The notes beneath the pieces were generated by a model. That model saw nothing but the letters and a program-made list of their open reading frames with translations. It was not told where the DNA came from and ran no database searches. Made by a program: the position numbers and the translations under genes. This document shows positions 51,619 through 59,865 of a DNA stretch of 64,000 bases, piece by piece. Location: NCBI RefSeq assembly GCF_000967965.1, contig NZ_LACC01000023.1, positions 152,505 through 216,504 of the forward strand, in the 5' to 3' direction. Origin of the DNA: Pseudomonas fluorescens (lineage in GTDB: Bacteria > Pseudomonadota > Gammaproteobacteria > Pseudomonadales > Pseudomonadaceae). Every line of letters starts with the position of its first letter. Positions within the stretch are counted from its first letter, which is position 1.

Positions 51619-53157
51619 TCAGGCCGCTTCGATCTTGCTGCGGTTCTGTTCGACCTGGCTCAGGTAGCCCTTGAGCTTTTCCTGTTCGGCCACCGTCGTG
51701 AACAAGCCGAGCTTACTGCGACGCCAGAGGATGTCGTGGGCACTGGTTGCCCATTCTTCACTGCACAGATAGTCAACTTCGCGAGTGTAGAGACCGCCGC
51801 CGATGTGCTCGCCCATATCGCTGAGGTCCTGTACGCCTTCGAGCATGCGCCAGGTGCGGCTGCCGTAGGTAGTGGCCCAGCGGCGAGCGATCTCGCTCGG
51901 TACCCAGTCGAATTTGTCGCGGATACGCGAGCTCAAGGCTTGCGGGGTGGTCATGTCTTCACCGCCCGGCAGCGTGGCGCTGGCGGTCCAGCTTGGCTTT
52001 ATGTGCTTGAAGTAGGGTGCCAGTTGCGCCAGCGCCGACTCGGCCAGTTTGCGATAGGTGGTGAGCTTGCCGCCGAACACCGACAGCAATGGAGCCTCTT
52101 CGCCTGTGCCAGACAGCGCCAGGGTGTAATCGCGGGTCACGGCCGACGGGTTGTCGGATTCGTCGTTGCACAGCGGGCGCACACCTGAATAGCTGTGCAG
52201 GATGTCGTCGCGGCTGATTTGCTTTTTGAAATGAGCGTTGACCACGTTCAACAGGTAATCGGTTTCGCCGTCGGTAATCGCCACTTTTGCCGGATCGCCG
52301 GTGTACTCGCGGTCGGTGGTGCCGATCAGGGTGAAGTGATTCAGGTACGGAATGGTGAACACGATGCGCTGATCTTCGTTTTGCAGAATGTGCGCGTGTT
52401 CGCCTTCGTACAGTTTCGGCACGATCAGGTGGCTGCCCTGAATCAGGCGGATGCCATATGGCGATTCCATCTTCAAGTCATCACGAATGAACTTGGCGAC
52501 CCATGGCCCGGCTGCGTTCACCAATGCCTTGGCGCGAATCGAAAACAGGCTGCCATCGGCGCGTTCCAGGTGCAGGTGCCACAAGCCCTTGGCGCGGCGT
52601 GCGCTGACGCAGCGGGTCTGGGTATGAACGTGGGCGCCTTTTTCCCGGGCGGCCATAGCGTTCAAAACTACCAGGCGCGCATCGTCGACCCAGCAATCGG
52701 AGTATTCAAAGCCCTTTGTGATCTCGCTTTTGAGCGCGCTGTCGGTGCCGAACTTCAGGCTTTTCGAACCTTGCAGTTGCTCGCGCTTGCCCAGGTTGTC
52801 ATAGAGGAACAGACCGGCGCGAATCATCCACGCCGGGCGCAGGTGCGGGCGGTGCGGCAACACGAAACGCATTTGCTTGACGATGTGTGGAGCCTTGGCC
52901 AACAGCACTTCACGTTCGGCCAGGGCTTCACGCACCAGGCGGAATTCGTAATGTTCGAGATAGCGCAGGCCACCGTGGATCAGCTTGCTGCTGGCCGACG
53001 AGGTATGGCTGGCCAGGTCATCCTTTTCACAAAGGAACACCGAGAGACCGCGACCGGCGGCATCCGCTGCGATCCCCACGCCATTGATCCCGCCACCGAT
53101 GACGGCGATATCGTAGACCTCGGCGAGAGGGGGCGTAGGCAAGGTGGAATTGGGCAT
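51619..53157 (-). CDS. glpD: Aerobic glycerol-3-phosphate dehydrogenase GlpD
   Basis: A 512-residue membrane-associated flavoprotein oxidising glycerol-3-phosphate to DHAP and feeding electrons to ubiquinone. The FAD-binding IAVIGGGINGVGIAADAAGRG lies near residues 17-37; SSASSKLIHGGLRYLE and FGGKLTTYRKLAE are family blocks. The start at 53157 has GAGG 8 nt upstream. Last gene of the glpFKRD cluster on the minus strand, 335 nt from glpR, so it likely has its own GlpR-controlled promoter with the palindrome at 53200. Confidence 0.96.
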   Translation of the reverse strand: MPNSTLPTPPLAEVYDIAVIGGGINGVGIAADAAGRGLSVFLCEKDDLASHTSSASSKLIHGGLRYLEHYEFRLVREALAEREVLLAKAPHIVKQMRFVLPHRPHLRPAWMIRAGLFLYDNLGKREQLQGSKSLKFGTDSALKSEITKGFEYSDCWVDDARLVVLNAMAAREKGAHVHTQTRCVSARRAKGLWHLHLERADGSLFSIRAKALVNAAGPWVAKFIRDDLKMESPYGIRLIQGSHLIVPKLYEGEHAHILQNEDQRIVFTIPYLNHFTLIGTTDREYTGDPAKVAITDGETDYLLNVVNAHFKKQISRDDILHSYSGVRPLCNDESDNPSAVTRDYTLALSGTGEEAPLLSVFGGKLTTYRKLAESALAQLAPYFKHIKPSWTASATLPGGEDMTTPQALSSRIRDKFDWVPSEIARRWATTYGSRTWRMLEGVQDLSDMGEHIGGGLYTREVDYLCSEEWATSAHDILWRRSKLGLFTTVAEQEKLKGYLSQVEQNRSKIEAA

Positions 53158-53199
53158 CGGCACGGCCTCGGAATTCTTTGATGTTCTGTATTTGAATTC

Positions 53200-53213
53200 G
53201 AACATTAATGTTC
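53200..53213 (-). promoter_or_regulatory. Candidate GlpR operator upstream of glpD
   Basis: GAACATTAATGTTC is a perfect 14-nt palindrome about 43 nt before the glpD ATG. Further ATGTTC/GAACAT half-sites occur at 53181 and 53303. These half-sites resemble those known for E. coli GlpR, but binding here is inferred. Confidence 0.5.
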
Positions 53214-53330
53214 ATTTGCGAAAATACTAGCCCATAAAGACGCGCACAGCCAGTCAGCTTCGATTGAAAATACTCATCGAAGGGCCGTTAAAGGAAAATT
53301 TACGAACATTGAAAGGTAGCAGGCTGCTTT

Positions 53331-53478
53331 TGTGGCGAGGGGGCTTGCCCCCGTTCGGCGGCGAAGCCGTCGCAGGTTGGGGCTATGGATGTGCCTGCCT
53401 GAACTCGGCTGAATGGTTTTAGGGCCGCTTCGCGACCCAACGGGGCGGTGCGGCGATCCGACAAGCCCCCTCGCCACA
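53331..53478. repeat. Composite REP pair, family 1, with an insert in the right arm
   Basis: TGTGGCGAGGGGGCTTGCCC starts at 53331. The inverted copy ends at 53478 but is interrupted by about 16 nt (around 53452-53467, GGTGCGGCGATCCGA) within its body. Confidence 0.8.
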
Positions 53479-53492
53479 GGGGGGCGGTGTGC

Positions 53493-54248
53493 TTAAACGA
53501 CCTCCAGCCGAACCTTGTGCTGGTTCAACAACTGCGCCAGTGCCGGGGAAGGCTGCTGATCGGTGACCAGGCAATCGACCAGGCTGATCGGCCCCAAGCG
53601 AATCATGGCGTTGCGCCCGAACTTGCTGGAGTCGGCAGCGAGGATCACTTGTCGGGCATTGGCGATGATCGCCTGGGATACCCGCACTTCCTGATAGTCG
53701 AAGTCCAGCAGGCTGCCGTCTTCATCGATGCCGCTGATGCCGACCAGGGCGAAGTCGACCTTGAACTGGTTGATGAAGTCGACACTGGCCTGACCCACCA
53801 CGCCACCATCGCGCCGCACGTTGCCGCCGGTCAGCAGGACATCGAAATCGTCCTTGGCGCTGAGCATGGAGGCGACGTGCAGGTTGTTGGTGATGATCTT
53901 CAGGTGATTGTGATTGAGCAGTGCCCGGGCAATGGATTCGGTGGTCGTGCCGATGTTGATGAACAACGAGGCATGGTCGGGAATCTGCGCGGCAATGGCT
54001 TCGCCGATACGCTGTTTCTCATCGCGCATCTGATCGGCGCGCATGGCGTAGGCGGTGTTTTCAACGCTGGAGTCGTAAGCCGCGCCGCCGTGGTAGCGAC
54101 GCAGTAAATTGGCTTCCGCGAGCTGGTTGATGTCGCGGCGAATGGTTTGCGGGGTAACTACGAACAGCGTGGCCATTTCCTCGATGCTGACATAGCCGCG
54201 TTCGCGAACCAGTTCGAGGATTTGCTGCTGACGGGGAGGCAGATTCAT
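53493..54248 (-). CDS. glpR: DeoR family repressor GlpR
   Basis: A 251-residue DeoR-type repressor. The N-terminal helix-turn-helix (RQQQILELVRERGYVSIEEM...TIRRDINQLAE, residues 5-50) is followed by the sugar-phosphate domain with LFINIGTTTESIARAL and the C-terminal VILAADSSKFGRNA. It represses the glp genes until glycerol-3-phosphate binds. AAGGA lies 7 nt before the ATG at 54248. It sits between glpK and glpD, as in other Pseudomonas. Confidence 0.95.
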   Translation of the reverse strand: MNLPPRQQQILELVRERGYVSIEEMATLFVVTPQTIRRDINQLAEANLLRRYHGGAAYDSSVENTAYAMRADQMRDEKQRIGEAIAAQIPDHASLFINIGTTTESIARALLNHNHLKIITNNLHVASMLSAKDDFDVLLTGGNVRRDGGVVGQASVDFINQFKVDFALVGISGIDEDGSLLDFDYQEVRVSQAIIANARQVILAADSSKFGRNAMIRLGPISLVDCLVTDQQPSPALAQLLNQHKVRLEVV

Positions 54249-54501
54249 GGGGCGTCCTTTGGGCTGCCGTGCAAAATTTGCCCATGATGACGCAGGAATC
54301 TGCTCCCGACCAGTTTCCAAACAACGTGAAAACTACTGCGCTCGGAAATCCTGCGTTAAAAACAGGCTCGGACTGCTCATTTACAACCTCGTAAAGTCGG
54401 GTGCGACCCCAGCCGGTCCTCGCCTGTTTTTGCCTTGTCTTTCCTTCGCTCGCTACGTTTTCACGCTGTTTGGACATACAGATACGGGGACTGGAGTTCG
54501 C

Positions 54502-56007
54502 TTATTCAGCTTCGTCTTCAGCCGCCCAATTACGGGTGCGGCTGACCGCTTTTTTCCAGCCTGCGTAGAGTTTTTCCTTCGCCGTTTCATCCAGCGTCGG
54601 CTCGAACTTGCGCTCAATCACGGCCTTGCCGCGCAACTCCTCCAGGCTGCCCCAGAAGCCACAGGCCAGGCCTGCCAGGTAAGCTGCACCCAGTGCCGTG
54701 GTTTCGCGCATTTGCGGGCGCTCGACCTGTGTGCCGAGGATGTCGGCCTGGAACTGCATGAGGAAATTGTTCGCCACCGCGCCGCCATCCACGCGCAGGG
54801 CCTTGAGGCGTTCGCCGGAGTCCTGCTGCATGGCGTCGAGCACGTCGCGGGTCTGGTAGGCAATCGACTCCAGCGCGGCACGAATGATGTGATCCACGCG
54901 TACGCCGCGGGTCAGGCCGAACAATGCGCCACGGGCGTACGGATCCCAGTAGGGAGCGCCAAGACCGGTGAAGGCCGGCACCAGGTACACGCCGTTGCTG
55001 TCCTTGACCTTGTTGGCGAAGTATTCGGTGTCGTGGGCGTCGTTGATGATTTTCAGCTCGTCACGCAGCCACTGTACGGTGGAGCCGCCGTTGAACACCG
55101 CACCTTCCAGCGCATAGGCCACTTCGCCACGTGGGCCGCAAGCGATGGTGGTGAGCATGCCGTGTTGGGATTTCACGGCTTTGTCGCCGGTGTTCATCAA
55201 CAGGAAGCAGCCAGTGCCGTAGGTGTTTTTCGCCTGGCCTGGCTCGACGCACATCTGGCCGAACAGGGCGGCTTGCTGGTCGCCAGCGATGCCGCCGATG
55301 GCGATGCCGCTTTTGGTACGGCCATAAATTTCCGAGGACGATTTAACTTCCGGCAGCATTTCGCGCGGAATATCCAGCACCTCCAGCATCTTCGCGTCCC
55401 ACTCCAGGGTGTGGATGTTGAAGAGCATGGTGCGCGAAGCGTTGGTGTAGTCGGTGACATGCACCTTGCCGCCGGTAAATTTCCAGATCAGCCAGCTGTC
55501 GACGGTGCCGAACAGCAGTTCACCGTTGCGTGCGCGTTCGCGGCTGCCTTCGACATTGTCGAGGATCCACTTGAGCTTGGTGCCGGAGAAATACGGGTCG
55601 GTGACCAGGCCGGTAGTGTCGCTGATGTATTGCTCGTGGCCATCGCGTTTGAGCTGCTGACAGATCTCGGTGCTGCGTCGGCACTGCCAGACGATGGCGT
55701 TGTAGATCGGCCGGCCGGTGTTCTTGTCCCAGACCACTGTGGTTTCGCGCTGGTTGGTGATGCCTATCGCGGCCACCTGGTCGTGGTGCAGGCCGGCTTG
55801 CGCCAGGGCCTCGACCATCACGGCGCTTTGGGTGGCGAAGATTTCCATCGGATCGTGTTCGACCCAGCCGGCTTGCGGGTAGTGCTGTGCGAACTCCCGT
55901 TGGGCGGTGCAGACCACGTTCGCGTCGCGGTCGAAAATGATCGCGCGGGAGCTGGTCGTACCCTGATCGAGGGCAATGATGTAGTTCTTATTCTGTGTGT
56001 CGGTCAT
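54502..56007 (-). CDS. glpK: Glycerol kinase
   Basis: A 501-residue FGGY-family kinase making glycerol-3-phosphate. It opens with IIALDQGTTSSRAIIFD (ATP-binding DQGTTS), then has WVEHDPMEIF and the GIAGDQQAALFGQMC segment; the C-terminal ATPase contacts are in LKALRVDGGAVANNFLMQ. It is 74 nt downstream of glpF and upstream of glpR. Together with GlpF it traps incoming glycerol in the cytoplasm. Confidence 0.97.
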   Translation of the reverse strand: MTDTQNKNYIIALDQGTTSSRAIIFDRDANVVCTAQREFAQHYPQAGWVEHDPMEIFATQSAVMVEALAQAGLHHDQVAAIGITNQRETTVVWDKNTGRPIYNAIVWQCRRSTEICQQLKRDGHEQYISDTTGLVTDPYFSGTKLKWILDNVEGSRERARNGELLFGTVDSWLIWKFTGGKVHVTDYTNASRTMLFNIHTLEWDAKMLEVLDIPREMLPEVKSSSEIYGRTKSGIAIGGIAGDQQAALFGQMCVEPGQAKNTYGTGCFLLMNTGDKAVKSQHGMLTTIACGPRGEVAYALEGAVFNGGSTVQWLRDELKIINDAHDTEYFANKVKDSNGVYLVPAFTGLGAPYWDPYARGALFGLTRGVRVDHIIRAALESIAYQTRDVLDAMQQDSGERLKALRVDGGAVANNFLMQFQADILGTQVERPQMRETTALGAAYLAGLACGFWGSLEELRGKAVIERKFEPTLDETAKEKLYAGWKKAVSRTRNWAAEDEAE

Positions 56008-56081
56008 GTCGATTGCCTTGGACGAAATAAGGGAGTGAGGTCTGGCGCGCGATCAAAGGGCAGGGGCACGCGCCAACGGTA

Positions 56082-56933
56082 TCAAGAAGTTCTGGGTTTG
56101 CCGTCAATGGCAGCTGTTGCATCCTTTGTAGCAGGTACGGCGCTGGGCAGATGGCGGGCAATCAGCCCGCGATAGGCGGCAGCACCGAGGCAAGCACCAA
56201 CAATCGGTGCAAAAACAGGAATCAGGAAATACGGAATATCGCGTCCGCCGGTGAAGGAAATTTCACCCCAGCCAGCGAAGAAAGTCATCAGTTTAGGGCC
56301 GAAGTCTCGCGCAGGGTTCATGGCAAAACCGGTCAGCGGCCCCATCGAACTGCCGATCACCGCAATCAGCAGGCCAATCAGCAGCGGTGCCAGCGGGCCT
56401 TTGGGCAGGCCATTGTTGTCATCGGTCAGGGACATGATCACGCCCATCAGGATGGCCGTAATGATCACCTCGACCAGAAATGCCTGGGCGGTGGTCAACA
56501 CTTGATTCGGGAAGGTGGAGAACACGGAGGCCAACTCGAGGCTGGCTTGAGTGCCGCGAACCATGTGGTGAGTTTGTTCGAATTCGAAGAATAGATTGCT
56601 GTAGAGGGTGTAGACCAACAGCGCTCCGCAGAAGGCGCCCGCCACTTGGGCGAGTATGTAGAAAGGCAATTTACGCTTTTCGAAGTCCGCGAAAATGCTC
56701 AGGGCAATGCTGACGGCAGGGTTCAGATGAGCACCGGAAACACCGGCGGTGAGGTAGATCGCCATGCTGACGCCGACGCCCCAGATAATGCTGATTTCCC
56801 ACAAACCAAAACTGGCACCCGCGACCTTGAGCGCGGCAACACATCCTGTACCAAAAAAGATCAGCAGCGCCGTACCCAGAAACTCGGCCATGCATTGGCT
56901 CGAGAGCGACGGTTGTTGTAAAGCAGTTGTCAT
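56082..56933 (-). CDS. glpF: Glycerol uptake facilitator GlpF (MIP family)
   Basis: A 283-residue aquaglyceroporin with six spans and the two NPA boxes: SGAHLNPAVSIAL near residue 68 and GFAMNPARDFGP near residue 202. The Asp after the second box marks a glycerol channel rather than a water channel. First gene of glpFKRD; a sigma-70 promoter with an overlapping palindromic operator lies upstream. Confidence 0.96.
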   Translation of the reverse strand: MTTALQQPSLSSQCMAEFLGTALLIFFGTGCVAALKVAGASFGLWEISIIWGVGVSMAIYLTAGVSGAHLNPAVSIALSIFADFEKRKLPFYILAQVAGAFCGALLVYTLYSNLFFEFEQTHHMVRGTQASLELASVFSTFPNQVLTTAQAFLVEVIITAILMGVIMSLTDDNNGLPKGPLAPLLIGLLIAVIGSSMGPLTGFAMNPARDFGPKLMTFFAGWGEISFTGGRDIPYFLIPVFAPIVGACLGAAAYRGLIARHLPSAVPATKDATAAIDGKPRTS

Positions 56934-57051
56934 TGAAACCTCATTTTTTTTGTTGTCTGGCGCTTTTTTCCATCATGGTCGAAGCGCGTTTTTCGCCGAG
57001 GCAGGATCCCCATCCTGGTCGCGGTTTACTGCTGGGTGCAGCGGTAGGACG

Positions 57052-57075
57052 TTTCGTACAGTTTCAGAAACGAAA
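57052..57075 (-). promoter_or_regulatory. Candidate GlpR operator upstream of glpF
   Basis: An inverted repeat TTTCGT-N12-ACGAAA that encloses a second palindrome GTTTC-A-GAAAC. It lies directly downstream of the glpF -10 box, a position suited to repression. The sequence differs from the glpD site, so shared control by GlpR is inferred from context. Confidence 0.5.
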
Positions 57076-57103
57076 AAATATAGACAAGAAACGCTGCTGT
57101 CAA
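57075..57103 (-). promoter_or_regulatory. Sigma-70 promoter of glpFK
   Basis: On the minus strand TTGACA (57103-57098), a 17-nt spacer and TATTTT (57080-57075; a TATATT overlaps it). The -35 is a perfect match. Confidence 0.65.
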
Positions 57104-57281
57104 AGGTCGAAAGTGAACCGTCGGTCACAAAAAAACTATTCGTTGCATGAATGAGTGAGTCATTGGGGGATGGGATGGCCAGGCAATGGCGTCATGGATG
57201 CGCCGCCGTAGAGCCTTTTATTGATCAATGCCCTAGAATCGGGCGCAGTATTTTTCTTCTGCCGCCCAGTCTGGAGCTGTC

Positions 57282-57752
57282 ATGACCCCCGCATTGGATT
57301 TGTTGAAAAAGGTTCGGGCCGAACATCGCGTACACAGTTACGAACATGATCCCAAGGCTGCCTCCTACGGGCTGGAAGCGGCGGAAAAACTCGGGCTCGA
57401 TCCGGCGCAGGTGTTCAAGACCTTGCTGGCGGCCAGCGAGAAGGGCGAGTTGCTGGTGGCTGTGGTGCCGGTTGTCGGCAGTCTGGACTTGAAGGGACTG
57501 GCCCACGCCGCGGGCGTTAAAAAGGTCGAAATGGCCGACCCGGCGGCAGCACAGCGCTCTACCGGCTATCTGTTGGGCGGGATCAGTCCGTTGGGGCAGA
57601 AGAAGCGTTTGCGTACCTTCATTGATAGTTCGGCCCAGCCCTTCGCCAGCATTTTTGTCAGTGCGGGCCGACGTGGATTGGAAGTCGAACTGGCACCGGC
57701 GGTGCTGGCCGAACACACCCAGGCGAAGTTTGCCGATATCGGCCGTGCGTGA
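57282..57752 (+). CDS. ybaK: Cys-tRNA(Pro)/Cys-tRNA(Cys) deacylase YbaK
   Basis: A 156-residue YbaK/EbsC-type deacylase that clears cysteine mischarged onto tRNA-Pro. It has HSYEHDPKAASYGLEAAEKLG, VFKTLLA with the conserved Lys, and GGISPLGQKKRLRTFID. No signal peptide. It is followed 107 nt later by the PhzF-like gene. Confidence 0.92.
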   Translation: MTPALDLLKKVRAEHRVHSYEHDPKAASYGLEAAEKLGLDPAQVFKTLLAASEKGELLVAVVPVVGSLDLKGLAHAAGVKKVEMADPAAAQRSTGYLLGGISPLGQKKRLRTFIDSSAQPFASIFVSAGRRGLEVELAPAVLAEHTQAKFADIGRA

Positions 57753-57858
57753 GCCTCGAAGCGGGTGCAGTGCTGTATGGTGAAAATCAGCCTGCTCTGT
57801 CACTGGTGCCGGCCGGGCCAGCGCGGCATGCTCGGCGGTCTGACAAAGGGAGAAAGTT

Positions 57859-58641
57859 ATGCAACTGGAGTTCCATCAGGTCGACGCGTTCAGCAGTCAG
57901 CCATTCAGCGGCAATCCGGCGATGGTCTATCGGCTAGATACCTGGCTCGCCGATGAGTTGATGCAAAAGATTGCCGCCGAACACAACCTCGCCGAAACGG
58001 CGTTTGTCGTGCGTGAAGGGCAGGGCTGGCACATCCGCTGGTTTACGCCGACCACCGAGGTGCCATTGTGCGGTCACGCGACGCTGGCTAGCGCCTATGT
58101 GCTGTTTGAGATCTATAAAGAGCCTGTCGAGCGACTGGACTTCACCTGCAAATCCGGCCCGTTGAGTGTGACGCGGGAGGGCGGAGGCCTGTGGCTGGAC
58201 TTCCCGGCGATCACTGCGTTGCCGGTGAACGTGATCTCGGACATCGAGCGTGCACTGGGCGTGAAGGCTGTCGAGGTACTGGCCTCGAATGAGCTGTTCG
58301 TGGTGCTGGAGTCGGAGCAAGCCGTGCTCGACTGCAAGCCGGACATGGTGGCCCTGGCGAAACTGCCATGGTTGGGCGCCATCGTGACGGCACGGGGCGA
58401 GCAACACGATTTCGTTTCCCGTTACTTCGCCCCGGCAATCGGCATCAATGAGGACCCGGTGACCGGATCGACCCATTGCCTTCTGATTCCGTACTGGTCA
58501 AAGCGTTTGGGCAAGTCGAGCCTGACGGCTTTTCAGCGTTCGGCGCGGGGTGGGGAATTGTTCTGTCGCCTGGAAGGCGATCGGGTGAAGATCGGCGGCA
58601 ATGCGACGCTCGTAGCAAGCGGAACGCTGATGTTGGGCTGA
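57859..58641 (+). CDS. PhzF family isomerase/epimerase-like protein
   Basis: A 260-residue PhzF-fold protein (duplicated diaminopimelate epimerase-like halves). It begins LEFHQVDAFSSQPFSGNPAMV and contains AEHNLAETAFVV, whose Glu is the catalytic acid/base in PhzF; IRWFTPTTEVPLCGHATLA and the C-terminal INEDPVTGSTHCLLIPYW are family signatures. Phenazine genes are absent here, so the substrate is unknown. GGGAGA precedes the ATG. Confidence 0.9.
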   Translation: MQLEFHQVDAFSSQPFSGNPAMVYRLDTWLADELMQKIAAEHNLAETAFVVREGQGWHIRWFTPTTEVPLCGHATLASAYVLFEIYKEPVERLDFTCKSGPLSVTREGGGLWLDFPAITALPVNVISDIERALGVKAVEVLASNELFVVLESEQAVLDCKPDMVALAKLPWLGAIVTARGEQHDFVSRYFAPAIGINEDPVTGSTHCLLIPYWSKRLGKSSLTAFQRSARGGELFCRLEGDRVKIGGNATLVASGTLMLG

Positions 58642-58652
58642 TCCAAAACCAC

Positions 58653-58742
58653 TGTAGGAGCGCGCCTGCTCGCGATAGCGGTATCACATTCAACAGAGGT
58701 GTTGACTGATCCATCGCAATCGCGAGCAAGCGCGCTCCCACA
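58653..58742. repeat. REP pair, family 2, outward ends, variant body
   Basis: TGTAGGAGCGCGCCTGCTCG starts at 58653 and the inverted copy (CGAGCAAGCGCGCTCCCACA) ends at 58742. Both arms read GAGCGCG where most copies have GAGCGAG, a matched change that keeps the pairing. It lies between convergent genes. Confidence 0.88.
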
Positions 58743-58755
58743 GGGATTGTGTTGT

Positions 58756-59865
58756 TCAGTTAGCGGTGTTGTAGCGGCGGACACCGGATTCAACCGTCGG
58801 AATCTGCGCCGCCGTGCTACCGGACGCCTGGAACAGCACCAGGTGTTCAGCCGCGACACGAATACCCACCTCCGCCCCAACCTGACGGTCGACATGGCTC
58901 GGGAAGATCGATTCCAGCTGTGCACCTGTCGGCAGTTGCAAGCGATACAGGGTCGATGCACCCAGGAACGTCTTGCCGGCAATTCGCGCCTTCAGTGCGC
59001 TGTCCGGCGCATAGACGATATCGTCCGGGCGCAGCAGTACATCCACGGCGCCGCCTACCGGCCAGGTGTAGGCCCGATTGCCGCGCAACTCACCCAGTTC
59101 GGTTTGCACCGATTCGGGGCTGCTCAACTGACCGCGAATGAAATAGCCCTGGCCGATGAAACTCGCCACGAAGGGTGTCAGCGGTTCGTGATACAGGTTG
59201 TAGGGCGTGTCCCACTGTTCCAGGCGACCTTCCTTGAACACCCCAACGTGGTCGCTGACCGCGAAGGCTTCTTCCTGGTCGTGAGTCACCAGAATCGCGC
59301 TGGTGCCACGGGCCTTGAGGATGTCGCGTACTTCATGGCTGAGCTTGCGGCGCAATTCGCCATCGAGGTTGGAGAACGGTTCGTCGAGCAACAGCAGTTG
59401 CGGCTCCGGCGCCAGGGCACGGGCCAGGGCGACACGTTGCTGCTGACCACCGGAAAGCTCGTGGGGGAAGCGTTTGCCGAGGTTCTTCAGGTTAACCAGT
59501 TCCAGTAGCTCTTCGGTCACGCGATCCTTTTGCGGATGCTTGCGAATGCCGAAGGCGATGTTGTCGGCCACGCTCAAATGCGGAAACAGCGCGTAGTCCT
59601 GGAACACCATGCCGATGCGACGCTTCTCCGGAGCAAGGGTGAAGCCGGCGCTGGAGATGGTCTCGCCAGCCAGCTGGATTTCGCCTTCGTGAACCGGTTC
59701 GAAACCGGCAATCGCCCGCAGGGTAGTGGTCTTGCCGCAGCCCGACGAGCCCAGCAGGCAACCGATGTCGCCTGCGTTCAGGTGCAGGTTGAGGTTCTGC
59801 ACCACGCGCTGGTCTTGATAGCCGCAGGCGAGTTTGCGCAGGTTAAGCAGTAATGGCTGGCTCAT
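58756..59865 (-). CDS. ABC transporter ATP-binding protein (FbpC/PotA-like)
   Basis: A 369-residue ATPase. Walker A GSSGCGKTT lies near residues 39-47, the signature LSGGQQQR, Walker B LLLLDEPFSNLD and the switch His in VTHDQEEAF. Residues 240-350 form the TOBE-type regulatory domain. It resembles ferric-iron and 2-aminoethylphosphonate importer ATPases (FbpC). No permease or binding-protein gene adjoins it. Its start overlaps the argF stop by 4 nt, so it is translated from the argF message, an arrangement also seen in P. aeruginosa. Confidence 0.87.
   Translation of the reverse strand: MSQPLLLNLRKLACGYQDQRVVQNLNLHLNAGDIGCLLGSSGCGKTTTLRAIAGFEPVHEGEIQLAGETISSAGFTLAPEKRRIGMVFQDYALFPHLSVADNIAFGIRKHPQKDRVTEELLELVNLKNLGKRFPHELSGGQQQRVALARALAPEPQLLLLDEPFSNLDGELRRKLSHEVRDILKARGTSAILVTHDQEEAFAVSDHVGVFKEGRLEQWDTPYNLYHEPLTPFVASFIGQGYFIRGQLSSPESVQTELGELRGNRAYTWPVGGAVDVLLRPDDIVYAPDSALKARIAGKTFLGASTLYRLQLPTGAQLESIFPSHVDRQVGAEVGIRVAAEHLVLFQASGSTAAQIPTVESGVRRYNTAN

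Larger units (their letters stand above)
53158..53492. other. glpD promoter region and REP pair
   Basis: 335 bp. The left part carries GlpR-like half-sites before glpD; the right part is a composite REP pair close to the glpR stop. Confidence 0.5.
56934..57281. other. Promoter region between glpF and ybaK
   Basis: 348 bp between divergent genes. The glpF promoter and operator occupy 57052-57103. The rest should contain the ybaK promoter; nothing else was recognised. Confidence 0.5.

Noticed and set aside
54247..56175. A 642-codon open frame on the plus strand opposite glpR-glpK-glpF
   Set aside because: It is antisense to intact, well-conserved glp genes, spans gene boundaries and has low-complexity His/Val/Gly-rich composition typical of the reverse strand of high-GC genes.
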